Assembly (NCBI GenBank): GCA_947589635.1
Contig: CANQCC010000003.1
Location: 1 to 38,193, forward strand
DNA: 38,193 nucleotides
DNA from: an uncultured Clostridia bacterium
GTDB taxonomy: Bacteria > Bacillota > Clostridia > Christensenellales > CAG-917
Direction of reading: 5' to 3'
Shown: in pieces, positions 17,619-29,935 of the stretch
Numbering within the stretch: the first letter of the stretch is position 1
How the letters are laid out: each line of letters opens with the position of its first letter
Translations under genes and position numbers: made by a program
The notes under the pieces: generated by a model
Database searches by the model: none
The model's input: only the letters and a program-made list of their open reading frames with translations
Told to the model about the DNA's origin: nothing

Positions 17619-20183
17619 GTTTATGCCTCCGCAAATATTATTTTCGTAATTTTTCTCGTTCTTAGCGGGAGTGTCGCTGCGATTTTCCTCGTCCTCGGCG
17701 GGAGTATCTTCGTCGCCGTCCCGATTGGGCAGAGCGGTTATTTGCTCGCTCTCATTTTGCTTCTCGTAAGCGGCGCAGTTACCCGTCGTATCCTGCGCGT
17801 CGTCCTTGTCCTCGGGCATATCCCGCTTGTCTTCTTCTCCGCTTGCCGAGTCCTGCAACGCGTTTTCGCTTTGGGAGGGAAGGGCGGAGCCGTTTGCGTC
17901 GATGCTCTCTTCGGGGATGGCTTTCTTTGGCTTGAACAGATTTATGGTCAGCGCGTTAAGCACCACCGATACGCTTGAGACGCTCATCGCAAGCGAGCCT
18001 ATCATGGGATTTATCTTCAGCGCGGGGTTAGCGTAGGACAGCGCGCCCGTGGCGAACACCACGCACACCAGATTGTAGAAAAACGCCCAGAACAGTCCGA
18101 GTTTTATCGTGGCGAGGGTGCGCTTTGACAGCGCTATGACGTTAAGCACGTCCATAAGGTCGTTTCTCAGCAGCACGATATCCGCGCTTTCCACTGCGAC
18201 GTCGCTTCCGCCGCCTATCGCTATGCCAAGGTCCGCCGCCGCAAGCGCGGGCGCGTCGTTGACTCCGTCGCCGACCATAGCGACAAGATGCTTGCCGTCC
18301 TTTTTCAAGCCGTTTATGACGTCTTGTTTTTCTTCGGGGCGGACGTCGGATATGACCTCGCTTATTCCCACTTCGCGCGCGATCGCCTGAGAGGTGGCTC
18401 TGTTGTCTCCGGTAAGCATTATCACTTTGACGCCTCGCTTTTCAAGTTCCCGCACGGCAAGAGCGGACGTGGGTTTGACCTTGTCCTTTATCGAAAGCAG
18501 AGCGGCAAGTTTGCTGTCTTTAAGCACGGCGAGAGGGGTCTTGCCCTCGTTTGCCCACGCGGTTGCAGCGCTCAGCTCCCGTTCGTTTATGCCCTCTTCC
18601 AGGGCGGCGGCGAGGTTGCCTATAAAGTAGGCGTGCCCGTCCACGTTTCCGCTTAGCCCTTTGCCCGCAAGCGCCTGATAATCGCGCGCGTCTTTTAAGT
18701 TCGCGCCGCGTGCGCGCGCGTATTGCACTATGGCAAGCGCAAGCGGATGTTCGGACATACTCTCTATCGAGTACAGCGCGCCGAGGGCGTCCTCGTCGAA
18801 TGCCAAATAGTCCACGACGGAGGGTTTGCCCACGGTGAGCGTGCCCGTCTTGTCAAGCACTACTGTAGTGATGAGATGCGCCATTTCGAGGATCTGAGCG
18901 TTTTTTATAAGCAATCCGTTTTCGGCGCCTTTGCCCGTGCCCACCATGATGGCGACCGGGGTCGCAAGTCCAAGCGCGCAAGGGCAGGCGATGACCACTA
19001 CGGTTATCGCGAAGTTGAGGCTTGCCTCGAAGCCCGCGCCGGCTATCATATTGGCTGCGAAAGTTATCGCCGCGATGATAAAGATTATGGGCACAAACAC
19101 GCCGGAAATCTTGTCCGCAAGGCGGGATATGGGCGCTTTGGAATTGCTTGCCTCGTCCACAAGGCGAATTATGTTTGCGATGGACGTGTCCTCGCCGACC
19201 TTGCTTGCGCGCATCGTGAAGTAGCCCGCCGTAACCATGGTCGAGGAAAATACTTCGTCGCCCTCGCCCCTGTATACGGGGACGCTCTCGCCCGTGATGT
19301 TTGATTGATCCAGCGATCCGCCTCCGCTTATCACCTCGCCGTCCACGGGGACAAGTTCGCCCGCGCGCACCGCGAGGATATCTCCTACGCGCACGTCTTC
19401 TGCGGGGACTTCGACCTCTTGCCCGTCGCGCAGCACGTTCGCGCGCTTCGGGGACAGGTCCATAAGGCGGGATATGGCGGCGGTCGTCTTGCGCTTTGAC
19501 AGCCCCTCGAGATATTTGCCGAGGCTGACGAGGGTAAGTATCATCCCCGCCGACTCAAAGTAAAGATTGTCGCAATATGTGTGCAGCGTATGTGTATATT
19601 TTTCTACGTTCACGCCGTTTGCTATGTTGGCTTGCGCGAAGGACAGCATGAACAGAGCGAATACGCCGTACAGCACGCTTGCCGTCGCGCCTATCGCGAT
19701 AAGCGAATCCATGTTCGGTTTGCCCTTGAACAGCTTTTTGAAGCCCGACCCGAAATAGCCGCGATATATGAACAATATCGGCAGCACAAGGACAAGCTGA
19801 ACAAGCGCGAACCCTACGGGATTTTTAACATGATCCAAAAACGCGGGAGCGGGGAAGTGCCACATCATGTTTCCCATGCTGAAATACATCAGGATGAGAA
19901 GCAGCACTACGCACGCAAGCAATTTTGCAAGCGGCGCGTACTTATTTTCCTCGCCTTCGGAAACGACGCTTTTTTCTCCTTCTACGTGCGCCTTATAACC
20001 CGCTTTTTTCACCGCCTTTTCAATTTCGGATACGCTTAAAGAGTCGTCAAAGACGACTTCCATGCTGTTCGCGAGCAAGTTGACGTTGACGCTCTGCACC
20101 CCGCCGAGCGCCTCAACCGCCTTTTGGACGTGAGCCTGACACGCGGCGCACGTCATACCCTCGACGGCGAACTTTTTTTTCAA
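17349..20183 (-). CDS. copA: Cu+-exporting P1B-type ATPase with fused C-terminal CopZ-like domain
   Basis: Pumps Cu+ out of the cell using ATP. The 944-residue protein has an N-terminal heavy-metal domain with GMTCAAC (Cys12, Cys15), the actuator TGES motif, CPC at about residues 400-402 in the membrane, DKTGT with the phosphorylated Asp at about 444, and GDGVND at about 638-643. YN and MSVSS in the last two helices are the Cu+-specific signatures of P1B-1 pumps. Unusually, the pump is followed by a roughly 100-residue acidic, Asn/Glu/Asp-rich linker and then a second metal-binding domain, GMMCGHC (Cys868, Cys871), at the C-terminus. The TTG start overlaps the csoR stop (TTGA), with AGAGG upstream, so the two genes are coupled. 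See the separate entry for the internal start. Confidence 0.95.
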   Translation of the reverse strand: MKKKFAVEGMTCAACQAHVQKAVEALGGVQSVNVNLLANSMEVVFDDSLSVSEIEKAVKKAGYKAHVEGEKSVVSEGEENKYAPLAKLLACVVLLLILMYFSMGNMMWHFPAPAFLDHVKNPVGFALVQLVLVLPILFIYRGYFGSGFKKLFKGKPNMDSLIAIGATASVLYGVFALFMLSFAQANIANGVNVEKYTHTLHTYCDNLYFESAGMILTLVSLGKYLEGLSKRKTTAAISRLMDLSPKRANVLRDGQEVEVPAEDVRVGDILAVRAGELVPVDGEVISGGGSLDQSNITGESVPVYRGEGDEVFSSTMVTAGYFTMRASKVGEDTSIANIIRLVDEASNSKAPISRLADKISGVFVPIIFIIAAITFAANMIAGAGFEASLNFAITVVVIACPCALGLATPVAIMVGTGKGAENGLLIKNAQILEMAHLITTVVLDKTGTLTVGKPSVVDYLAFDEDALGALYSIESMSEHPLALAIVQYARARGANLKDARDYQALAGKGLSGNVDGHAYFIGNLAAALEEGINERELSAATAWANEGKTPLAVLKDSKLAALLSIKDKVKPTSALAVRELEKRGVKVIMLTGDNRATSQAIAREVGISEVISDVRPEEKQDVINGLKKDGKHLVAMVGDGVNDAPALAAADLGIAIGGGSDVAVESADIVLLRNDLMDVLNVIALSKRTLATIKLGLFWAFFYNLVCVVFATGALSYANPALKINPMIGSLAMSVSSVSVVLNALTINLFKPKKAIPEESIDANGSALPSQSENALQDSASGEEDKRDMPEDKDDAQDTTGNCAAYEKQNESEQITALPNRDGDEDTPAEDEENRSDTPAKNEKNYENNICGGINMKQLILRVDGMMCGHCEAHVNDAVRRAANVKSVNSSHVSGTTEVTLEDGIDYSPIVQAIEAEGYKVLSVEEKEAPQKRGLFKKMFGKKD

Positions 20184-20791
20184 TGGCGATACCTCTTGTA
20201 CATGGTCAGAAATTCTTTTACGGCGTTTTCGTCTCCCGCCTTGATGAGGGGAGCGACGTCGTTTTGCAGGTGGTTTTCAAGCACATACTCGCACAGGTCG
20301 TCCACCGCAAGCCTTATGCCGTTTAGCTCGATGAGGATATCCTCGCAATAGGCGTCCTCGTTGACCATGGCGCGTACGTCCTCCACGCTGTCAAGGATCG
20401 CGTCGAGGCCGGCGATCAGATTTGTCTTGTAGTCTGCCGCGCGCTTGTCCGACCCCGCGAGAGAGGCGAGCTCTCCGCCCGTCTTCTTAAGCCTGAGCAA
20501 ACCGAGGATCTCCTTGACGGCGCCCTCGTCGTCCGCCCCTATGCGCGGAGATATGCAGTTTGTGAAATGGCGCTCGAGAAGCACGTCAGACATGCCTTTC
20601 GCCGCGCTGCGGATAGCGCTGAGTTGCACGAGGACATCCTCGCAATACCTGTCTGCGAGCATCATCTTTCTTACGCCGCCCGTTTGTCCCGCTATGCGAT
20701 TGAGGCGGGATGTCAACGTCTTTTTGTAGTCCGCGCTGCGAACCGTCTTTTTTCTGCCGCATTCGGGGCAGGCCGAAGTCGATTTTTTCAT
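20180..20791 (-). CDS. csoR: Tandem-domain CsoR family copper-sensing repressor
   Basis: CsoR proteins are all-helical repressors, usually about 90-110 residues, that release DNA on binding Cu+. This one has 203 residues and two CsoR domains in a row. Domain 1 (about 21-100) keeps the DNA-contact helix RLNRIAGQTGGV and the Cu+ ligands Cys50, His75 and Cys79 with the classical 25- and 4-residue spacing. Domain 2 (about 120-200) keeps Cys149 and His174 at the same spacing but has Asp178 where the third ligand should be, and its basic helix has become NLIAGLDAILDS. The N-terminus carries CPECGRKK, half of a zinc ribbon. The ribosome binding site is GAGGGA. It is the first gene of the operon with copA and overlaps its start. 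Confidence 0.92.
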   Translation of the reverse strand: MKKSTSACPECGRKKTVRSADYKKTLTSRLNRIAGQTGGVRKMMLADRYCEDVLVQLSAIRSAAKGMSDVLLERHFTNCISPRIGADDEGAVKEILGLLRLKKTGGELASLAGSDKRAADYKTNLIAGLDAILDSVEDVRAMVNEDAYCEDILIELNGIRLAVDDLCEYVLENHLQNDVAPLIKAGDENAVKEFLTMYKRYRH

Positions 20792-20843
20792 AGTTCCCTC
20801 TTTTTTGCGCCCGCATTCGAGCGCGTTTTATTTGCTATCAGAT

Positions 20844-20872
20844 ATCCTATACCAGTAATGGGTATAAGTCAA
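20844..20872 (-). promoter_or_regulatory. csoR-copA promoter with CsoR-type operator in the spacer
   Basis: On the minus strand TTGACT (20867-20872), a 17-bp spacer and TAGGAT (20844-20849). The spacer holds TATACCAGTAATGGGTATA (20848-20866), an inverted repeat with the TATACC...GGTATA form known for Firmicutes CsoR operators. Repressor bound here would cover the promoter, giving autoregulation. Confidence 0.75.
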
Positions 20873-20962
20873 GACTTTCTCGAAAATTTGTCAAATAATT
20901 TTTTCCTTTAACATATCAATTTATGCGGGACGGAGAAAAAAGTTTAATGATTTTTTAGGATT

Positions 20963-20991
20963 TTGGCGGTCTATATACGTATATTTATATG
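20963..20991 (+). promoter_or_regulatory. Candidate promoter for the dnaG-rpoD operon
   Basis: TTGGCG (20963-20968), 17 bp, TATATG (20986-20991), in a very AT-rich stretch just upstream of dnaG. The match is moderate; a TATAAC box six bases further on is an alternative. Confidence 0.4.
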
Positions 20992-21023
20992 TATAACGTA
21001 AAATCGGAAGGTATAAGCGCAAA

Positions 21024-22790
21024 ATGAGTCAGGGTTTCACCCCGGAGTTTTTGGAAGAACTCAAATTCAAATGCGACATTGTCGAGATAATTTCCGGGTA
21101 CGTTCCTCTTCAGAAGAAGGGCGGGCGTTATTTCGGCTGTTGTCCCTTCCACAGCGAGAAGACCGGCTCTTTTTGCGTGAATCAGGCGGACGGGTTTTAT
21201 CACTGCTTTGGCTGCGGCGCAAGCGGCGACGTCATCAAGTTTATCATGGAGATAGAATCCGTCAGCTTTTTCGACGCGGTCAAGTATCTTGCGGCTAAGG
21301 TTGGACTTCCACTTCCCGAGATGAAGCTCGATCCCGACTACGGCAAGAAGAAGGAGCGCCGCGAAGTGCTTAAGGAAGCCATGCGCGAGGCTGCGAAATA
21401 TTATCGTCAAAACCTCCTTGACCCCGAAAAGGGCAAAGACGCAAGGGAATATCTGGCGTCCCGCGGCATCGACGACGAGGTGGCAAAGCGCTACGGCCTT
21501 GGGCTGTCCACGGACTATGACAGTCTTGTGCGCTATCTTCGCTATAAGGGATATAAACTTGCGGACCTTGCCGAGTGCGGGCTCATCGCAAGCGCGGATC
21601 ATCCGTCCGACGCCTTCGCAAACAGAATTATAGTGCCCATAATCAACTCCATGGACGAGGTCGTCGCGTTTGGCGGCCGCATTTATCACGGCGAGACGGA
21701 AGTCGCCAAATACAAAAACTCCACCAACACGCCGCTGTTTGACAAAAGCCGCATACTCTTTGGCGTAAACTACGTCAAGCGCGACCGCAAGGCGGGGGAA
21801 CTCAAGAAAGATTCGCTTATCCTTGTCGAGGGCTATATGGACGTCATCGCGCTTGGCGCTGCGGGCATACTCGGCGCGGTAGCGGGCATGGGCACGGCGC
21901 TTACCGAGGGGCAGGCGCGAGACCTCAAGAGGCTTACCGAGCGCGTGTATGTGTGCTATGACGGCGACGGCGCCGGGAGGAAGGCGGCGGACAAAAATCC
22001 CGACGTGCTTGTAGCGGCGGGAGTGGACGTACGCGTCGTGACTCTTCCCGACGGAAAGGACCCCGACGAGACCGTTCGCAGCGAAGGCGCGGCGGCGTTT
22101 GAAAGATATCTTGACGAGGCGCTTCCCGCGGTTGAATACAAACTTAAACGCATAGAAGACGCAAGCGAGCTTGCCTCTCTCGACGGCAGATCTAAGTACG
22201 CAAAGGCGGCGGCGCAGGTGCTTAGAGGCATATCAGACCCGTCTCAGCGCGCGGTGTACGTAGCGGAAGTCGCAAAAAAGAGCGGCCTTGGCGAGGAAAG
22301 ACTGGAGGCGCTGCTTGCAAGCTCCCGCCCCCGCGACGAGCATGCGCCGACTCCGCAAAAGGCGCCCGTCGACCCAAGGATAGTGCGCGCATCCCGCGTG
22401 GTCACGGCGGCGCTTATAAGAAAGGAGAGCTACGCCCCTAAGGACGGCGTAAAAGAGGAGTGGTTGGCGCTTCCCGAACACGCGCGCATTTTCGAGGCGC
22501 TTTTGACAAACGAAAACTTTTCCGTAGGCAGCGTTTTCAGCTATCTGGAGCCGTGCGAAGAGATCGACAGACTTATCGCGCAACAGCTTCCCGACGACCC
22601 GGCGACGGCGAAGAGGCTTTACGACGATTGCGTGCTGTGCATAGCCGACGGCTATATTGCCGCGCGACTAAGGGAGCTCAACGCCAAATACGGATCGCTT
22701 ACCGACCCCGCCGAGAAGAGAGCGACGGTAGAGGAGATAACAAAATTGCAAAAACAGCTCAAATCACGGTATCTTACCGACAAGCTTTGA
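21024..22790 (+). CDS. dnaG: DNA primase
   Basis: Synthesises RNA primers for lagging-strand replication at the fork with DnaB helicase. The 588-residue protein has an N-terminal CHC2 zinc finger with Cys40, His43, Cys61 and Cys64, the RNA polymerase fold with the Toprim residues Glu269 in LVEGYMD, and Asp313/Asp315 in YDGDGAG, followed by LPDGKDPDE. The C-terminal third is the helicase-binding region. GGAAGG lies about 11 bases before the ATG, slightly far. The gene is followed by rpoD after 11 bp, the conserved macromolecular synthesis arrangement. Confidence 0.97.
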   Translation: MSQGFTPEFLEELKFKCDIVEIISGYVPLQKKGGRYFGCCPFHSEKTGSFCVNQADGFYHCFGCGASGDVIKFIMEIESVSFFDAVKYLAAKVGLPLPEMKLDPDYGKKKERREVLKEAMREAAKYYRQNLLDPEKGKDAREYLASRGIDDEVAKRYGLGLSTDYDSLVRYLRYKGYKLADLAECGLIASADHPSDAFANRIIVPIINSMDEVVAFGGRIYHGETEVAKYKNSTNTPLFDKSRILFGVNYVKRDRKAGELKKDSLILVEGYMDVIALGAAGILGAVAGMGTALTEGQARDLKRLTERVYVCYDGDGAGRKAADKNPDVLVAAGVDVRVVTLPDGKDPDETVRSEGAAAFERYLDEALPAVEYKLKRIEDASELASLDGRSKYAKAAAQVLRGISDPSQRAVYVAEVAKKSGLGEERLEALLASSRPRDEHAPTPQKAPVDPRIVRASRVVTAALIRKESYAPKDGVKEEWLALPEHARIFEALLTNENFSVGSVFSYLEPCEEIDRLIAQQLPDDPATAKRLYDDCVLCIADGYIAARLRELNAKYGSLTDPAEKRATVEEITKLQKQLKSRYLTDKL

Positions 22791-22801
22791 TAGGAGGAGA
22801 A

Positions 22802-23848
22802 ATGGACAGAGAACAACTTCTTAAACAGGAGATCGACAAGATCGTAGCGGCAAATAAAGAGAGCGGCTCCGTCAGCGAGGACGAGATAATGAAGAGGCTG
22901 GAGCACCTCAATGCCACCGCCGAGGATATGGAAGTGGTGTTTAAGGCGCTCGGCGACGCGGGCATCACTCTTATAGAATCTCAGGAAGACGACGTCACAG
23001 ACATCAATACCATGGTGGACGGCACCGTGGACGACTCCGTCAAGATATACCTCAAGGAGATAGGCAAAGTGCCCCTTCTCACCGCGGAGCAGGAGATAGA
23101 GCTTGCAAAGCGCATGGAACAGGGCGACGAAGAGGCCAAGGCGACGCTCAGCGAGGCGAACCTAAGGCTTGTCGTGTCCATCGCCAAGCGCTACGTCGGA
23201 AGAGGCATGCAATTCCTCGACCTCATTCAGGAGGGCAACATGGGGCTTATGAAGGCGGTCGACAAGTTCGACTATACCAAGGGCTTCAAGTTTTCCACGT
23301 ACGCGACCTGGTGGATAAGGCAGTCCATAACCCGCGCCATAGCGGACCAGGCAAGGACGATACGCATCCCGGTACATATGGTGGAGACCATAAACAAGCA
23401 GGTCCGCGCCACCCGCCACTTGCTGCAACAGCTCGGAAGAGAGCCAAGCCCCGAGGAGATCGCCGAATATCTCAATTGCCCCGTGGAGCGCGTGCGCGAA
23501 ATACAGAAGATAGCGCAGGACCCCGTGTCCCTCGAAACGCCTATCGGCGAGGAGGAGGACAGCCACCTCGGCGACTTCATAGAGGACAACACCGCGCTCT
23601 CCCCAAGCGACGTCGCGGAAAGCAATATGCTTAAGGAACAGCTTATTCAGGTGCTCAACACCCTCACCCCGCGCGAGGAGAAGGTGCTGAGGCTTCGTTA
23701 CGGCCTCGACGACAGCCACCCGCGCACCCTCGAGGAAGTGGGCAAGGAGTTTAACGTCACGAGAGAGCGTATTCGACAGATAGAGGCAAAGGCGCTCCGC
23801 AAACTGCGCCACCCCAACCGCCTCAAGAGGCTGAAGGACTTCGACTGA
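22802..23848 (+). CDS. rpoD: Primary sigma factor (RpoD/SigA)
   Basis: Directs RNA polymerase to housekeeping promoters. From the ATG at 22802, with AGGAGG just upstream, the protein has 348 residues, the short Firmicutes SigA form. A small N-terminal region 1.1-like part is followed by region 1.2 (about 75-115), region 2 (about 118-187, with [16 protein letters not shown] and [16 protein letters not shown]), region 3 (about 197-270) and region 4 (about 283-345) ending in the helix-turn-helix [20 protein letters not shown]. The frame is open 114 codons upstream inside dnaG, but that stretch is not sigma-like. Its stop overlaps the trmK start as TGATG. Confidence 0.97.
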   Translation: MDREQLLKQEIDKIVAANKESGSVSEDEIMKRLEHLNATAEDMEVVFKALGDAGITLIESQEDDVTDINTMVDGTVDDSVKIYLKEIGKVPLLTAEQEIELAKRMEQGDEEAKATLSEANLRLVVSIAKRYVGRGMQFLDLIQEGNMGLMKAVDKFDYTKGFKFSTYATWWIRQSITRAIADQARTIRIPVHMVETINKQVRATRHLLQQLGREPSPEEIAEYLNCPVERVREIQKIAQDPVSLETPIGEEEDSHLGDFIEDNTALSPSDVAESNMLKEQLIQVLNTLTPREEKVLRLRYGLDDSHPRTLEEVGKEFNVTRERIRQIEAKALRKLRHPNRLKRLKDFD

Positions 23849-24513
23849 TGCCCATACGACTTGACAAACGGCTTTCTTTGATAGCGTCCCTCGCGGAGGG
23901 CGGCAGCGTCGCGGATATAGGCTGCGACCACGGCAAGCTAAGCTACTATCTGATAAGCACGGACAGGGCGACAAAGGCGATCGCAACGGACATAAGCGCC
24001 GCAAGCCTTGAAAAGGCGAGAGAACTTGCGCTTGCAAACGGAGTTGAGGACGCCATGATCTGCCGCCTCGGCGACGGGCTGGACCCGATAGCGAGCGGCG
24101 AAGTGGACGCGGTCATAATTGCGGGGCTCGGAGGCGACCTCATCGCGCGAATGATCCTTGCGGGATACGCGGGCGGCAAGAGGTTTGAAAGCTACATCCT
24201 GTCCCCAAACACCCACCCCGAAAAGGTGAGGCAGGCGCTTACCGACATAGGCCAGCGCATAGATTTTGACGAGGTTACCGAGTGCGGCGGCAAGCTGTAT
24301 ACGGTCATGCGCTCGCGCGCGGGCAGGCAAGATCTTGACGATATCCAGCTGCTGTTCGGCGCGTTCTATATGGACAGCGAGGACTTTCCCGCGCGGGCGG
24401 CGGCGGAGCTGAAATACCTTGAAGAGCTTATCTCTTCGGGCGCGGAAGGAAACGCGCGCGCAAGGGCGGAAATGCTTAAAAAGGCACTTTATAACATCAA
24501 AAACAGGGGATAA
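23848..24513 (+). CDS. trmK: tRNA (adenine(22)-N(1))-methyltransferase TrmK
   Basis: S-adenosylmethionine-dependent enzyme that methylates N1 of A22 in the D-loop of tRNAs. The 221-residue protein begins with the typical LDKRLSLIASL and the class I methyltransferase motif VADIGCDHGKL, continues with IATDISAASLEKA for the cofactor ribose, AVIIAGLGGDLI for the catalytic region, and a helical C-terminus. The ATG overlaps the rpoD stop codon. Position directly after rpoD and before the Nif3-like gene is the standard arrangement in Firmicutes and supports the assignment. Confidence 0.93.
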   Translation: MPIRLDKRLSLIASLAEGGSVADIGCDHGKLSYYLISTDRATKAIATDISAASLEKARELALANGVEDAMICRLGDGLDPIASGEVDAVIIAGLGGDLIARMILAGYAGGKRFESYILSPNTHPEKVRQALTDIGQRIDFDEVTECGGKLYTVMRSRAGRQDLDDIQLLFGAFYMDSEDFPARAAAELKYLEELISSGAEGNARARAEMLKKALYNIKNRG

Positions 24514-24516
24514 AGT

Positions 24517-25269
24517 ATGAAAATTGGCGATGTGATAGAAGTTTTGGAAAGGTTCGCCCCCACATCCGACGCCGAAGAGTGGGACAGGGTAGGGCTTATG
24601 GCGGGCAGCCGCGAGAGGGAGTGCTCCGCCGTCATGGTCACGCTGGACGTGACTCCCGCCGTCATAGACAAGGCGATAAGGGAGGGCGCAAACCTTATCG
24701 TGTCTCATCACCCGTTCATCTGGGACAGGCTTGCCTCTGTGGACGAGGACTCCCCAAAAGGCGCGATGATAGAAAAACTTATAAAAAACGACGTCGCGGT
24801 ATATTCCGCGCACACCAACCTTGACAAGGCGGAGGGCGGCGTAAACAGCCGTCTTGCCGTTATGCTCGGCGGGAGGAACATAGCTCTTGACGGCATAGGC
24901 GCCACATTTGAGGTGGGAGGGATATCCCTTGAAGACCTTGCGAGGAAAGTGGCGGACGTGCTTGGCGACGACACGGTGCTTTATGTCGGCGACGCGGGCA
25001 GGAAGATATTTAAGGCGTACGTCGTAGGCGGCGCGGGCGGCAGCGAGTACGCGCGCGCAAAGGAAGTCGCGGACGTGCTTATCACGGGCGAGCTTAAGCA
25101 TAACCAATACGTTGAGGCGGGCGCGGACGGCTTTTCGCTGATACAGTTTTCGCACTTCTTCAGCGAAAGGATAACGGAGGATATTTTGCGTGACGCGCTA
25201 AGTCACTGCGATATAAAAATAATCGGGGCGGCACAGGATTGCCCATTCAGGAGGATAGACAGGATATGA
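24517..25269 (+). CDS. Nif3-like dinuclear metal centre hexameric protein (YqfO type)
   Basis: Member of the NIF3/GTP cyclohydrolase I type 2-like family; the biochemical role is not settled. The 250-residue protein has the metal-binding landmarks EEWDRVGLMAG, IVSHHPF, AHTNLD and, near the end, FSHFFSE. It lacks the inserted CutA1-like domain seen in the longer Bacillus YqfO. It starts three bases after the trmK stop and its own stop overlaps the next start (ATGA), so it is part of the dnaG-rpoD transcription unit. Confidence 0.92.
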   Translation: MKIGDVIEVLERFAPTSDAEEWDRVGLMAGSRERECSAVMVTLDVTPAVIDKAIREGANLIVSHHPFIWDRLASVDEDSPKGAMIEKLIKNDVAVYSAHTNLDKAEGGVNSRLAVMLGGRNIALDGIGATFEVGGISLEDLARKVADVLGDDTVLYVGDAGRKIFKAYVVGGAGGSEYARAKEVADVLITGELKHNQYVEAGADGFSLIQFSHFFSERITEDILRDALSHCDIKIIGAAQDCPFRRIDRI

Positions 25270-25979
25270 AATTCGATACCATTCTCGAATATCAAAAGGT
25301 GGATCAGCAGCTTATGGCGCTTGAAAATTCCGCCGTCAAGAGCGCCGAAAGGCAGCGTCTTGTAAGCGTTACGCAAAAGGTCAATGCGGCGCAGGAGGCA
25401 ATAAAAAAGCTGACGCGCGAAGCGAGCGACCTTATGAACGCGTACGCGCAGGCGAAAAACAAACTTGCCTCTCTCGGCGAGGAGTTGGACGGTTTCGACG
25501 GCATCGTGGACGAAGTGCAGGACACCTTCGAGGCGGATCACTATATAAAATTGCTGACGGCGATAAGGGACGAGATTTCCGTGCTTGAAAAGACCGCCGC
25601 GTCCTGCTCGCAGAGGATAGACATGATAAGCGAGACATATCAGAAGACATGGGCGCAGGGCGTACAGCTTGCCGCGGAGCAAAAGGCAGCCAAGGCGGAC
25701 TATGACGCGATGATGGAAAAGATGCGCCCTCAGGTCGAGGAGATAAAGACGAAATTGCAGGCGCTTGCGGCGGACATCCCGGAGGGACTTATGAAGAGCT
25801 ACTCCGCGTTGCGCGCCTCGCGAAAATTGCCCGCGGTGGTGCCCTACGACGTCAAAAACAACATCTGCGGCGGCTGCCGTATGGAGCTTGCCAGCGACAC
25901 GCGCTCTAAACTTAAAAACCCCGGCGACTATGCGGAATGCCCCGATTGCAGGCGCATACTCTATGTGCCCGAGGGCTGA
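25266..25979 (+). CDS. Zinc-ribbon coiled-coil protein (DUF164/CT398-like)
   Basis: A 237-residue protein beginning MKFDTILEYQKVDQQL, typical of the family found next to nif3-like genes. Residues of about 10-170 form a long coiled coil with regular Leu/Ala heptads. The C-terminal zinc ribbon has Cys pairs in NICGGCRMEL and ECPDCRRIL. A role as an adaptor for nucleic-acid or secretion-related complexes has been suggested for relatives, but is not established. The ATG at 25266 overlaps the previous stop; a start nine codons upstream is open but less likely. Confidence 0.88.
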   Translation: MKFDTILEYQKVDQQLMALENSAVKSAERQRLVSVTQKVNAAQEAIKKLTREASDLMNAYAQAKNKLASLGEELDGFDGIVDEVQDTFEADHYIKLLTAIRDEISVLEKTAASCSQRIDMISETYQKTWAQGVQLAAEQKAAKADYDAMMEKMRPQVEEIKTKLQALAADIPEGLMKSYSALRASRKLPAVVPYDVKNNICGGCRMELASDTRSKLKNPGDYAECPDCRRILYVPEG

Positions 25980-25997
25980 TATAAGGGAAAAGGATAA

Positions 25998-29048
<3,051 letters not shown>

Positions 29049-29135
29049 CCGACTTGCGGCCGAACAACAAAATATGCAAGATTTCCGGACAGGCCGCGCA
29101 CGGTTTGTCCGTAAGTTTATTAAGCGGAGGAGCCT

Positions 29136-29747
29136 ATGGCAAAAAGACGTAAGGCGCTTAAAATCGTCGCGATAATGCTTATCGTGATACTCGTCGCGTT
29201 TCTGGTCGCCTTTTTCACGCCGTTTTTCATAATGATAGCGGGGCGGGATGGCGACGTCCACGGCGATCCGCGCGTGATGATAGTCCTTGGCGGCATGCAC
29301 AACGGATACGAGATGTCCGCTTGCCTCGAGAGCAGGATGGAGGCCGCCCTCAAGTACATCCGGGAGCACGAGGGGATAACCGTCATAGTCTCCGGAGGCT
29401 TTGTGGACGACAAGCAGATGAGCGAGGCGGAGTGCATGGCGCACTACCTCGTCGAGCGCGGCGTGAGCGAAAGCGCCATCCTAAAAGAGGATCGCGCGAC
29501 CACCACTGTGGAAAATATCCGCTTTTCGCTTGAGATGATAGACGAAAAGGGACTTGACGTTTCGGGCGGCGTGATAGTCGTTACAAACGATTTTCATTTT
29601 GCCCGCACGCGCATGCTGTTTGCCCGCGCCGACGACGACATTGACTTGAGCACGCTGGCGGCGCCTACTCCGGCAAGCGAGAAAGCCGCCATATACTTGC
29701 GCGAACCCTTCGCCATGATATTCGACTTTTTGTCGGCGAAATTTTAA
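29136..29747 (+). CDS. YdcF/SanA family (DUF218) membrane protein
   Basis: A 203-residue protein with a basic start and one N-terminal helix (about 9-34), then a DUF218 domain outside the membrane. Family motifs are VMIVLGG, VIVSGG, the AxxMAHYLVERGV segment, EDRATTTVENI and VTNDFHFAR. Relatives influence envelope permeability or vancomycin sensitivity (SanA), but the reaction is unknown. GGAGGAG precedes the ATG. It stands 87 bp after lacZ with its own probable ribosome binding site. Confidence 0.88.
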   Translation: MAKRRKALKIVAIMLIVILVAFLVAFFTPFFIMIAGRDGDVHGDPRVMIVLGGMHNGYEMSACLESRMEAALKYIREHEGITVIVSGGFVDDKQMSEAECMAHYLVERGVSESAILKEDRATTTVENIRFSLEMIDEKGLDVSGGVIVVTNDFHFARTRMLFARADDDIDLSTLAAPTPASEKAAIYLREPFAMIFDFLSAKF

Positions 29748-29935
29748 GCGAAGCGTCGCGCGGATAATATCAAAATTTTGCCGACCGCATGCCGTATAAT
29801 GCGTGCGGCACAGATATAAAAGTTTGGGGGAAAGCCCGCGACTTCTTAAAAGAGGAGGATTTGGGCAAACCGGCAAAATATTATAGATTTCCTCTTTAGA
29901 TCAAAGACTTTGACGAGGGACAGACGGGGAAAGAA
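29748..29935 (+). other. Possible structured leader of the MATE gene
   Basis: This 188-bp gap contains CCGCATGC and GCGTGCGG (an 8-bp stem with one G-U, 29788-29811), GTTTG pairing with CAAAC, AAAGAGGA pairing with TCCTCTTT across 36 bases, and the short hairpin TCAAAG-AC-TTTGA. A TATAAT near 29794 lacks a good -35. It matches no riboswitch class I can name. Confidence 0.3.
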
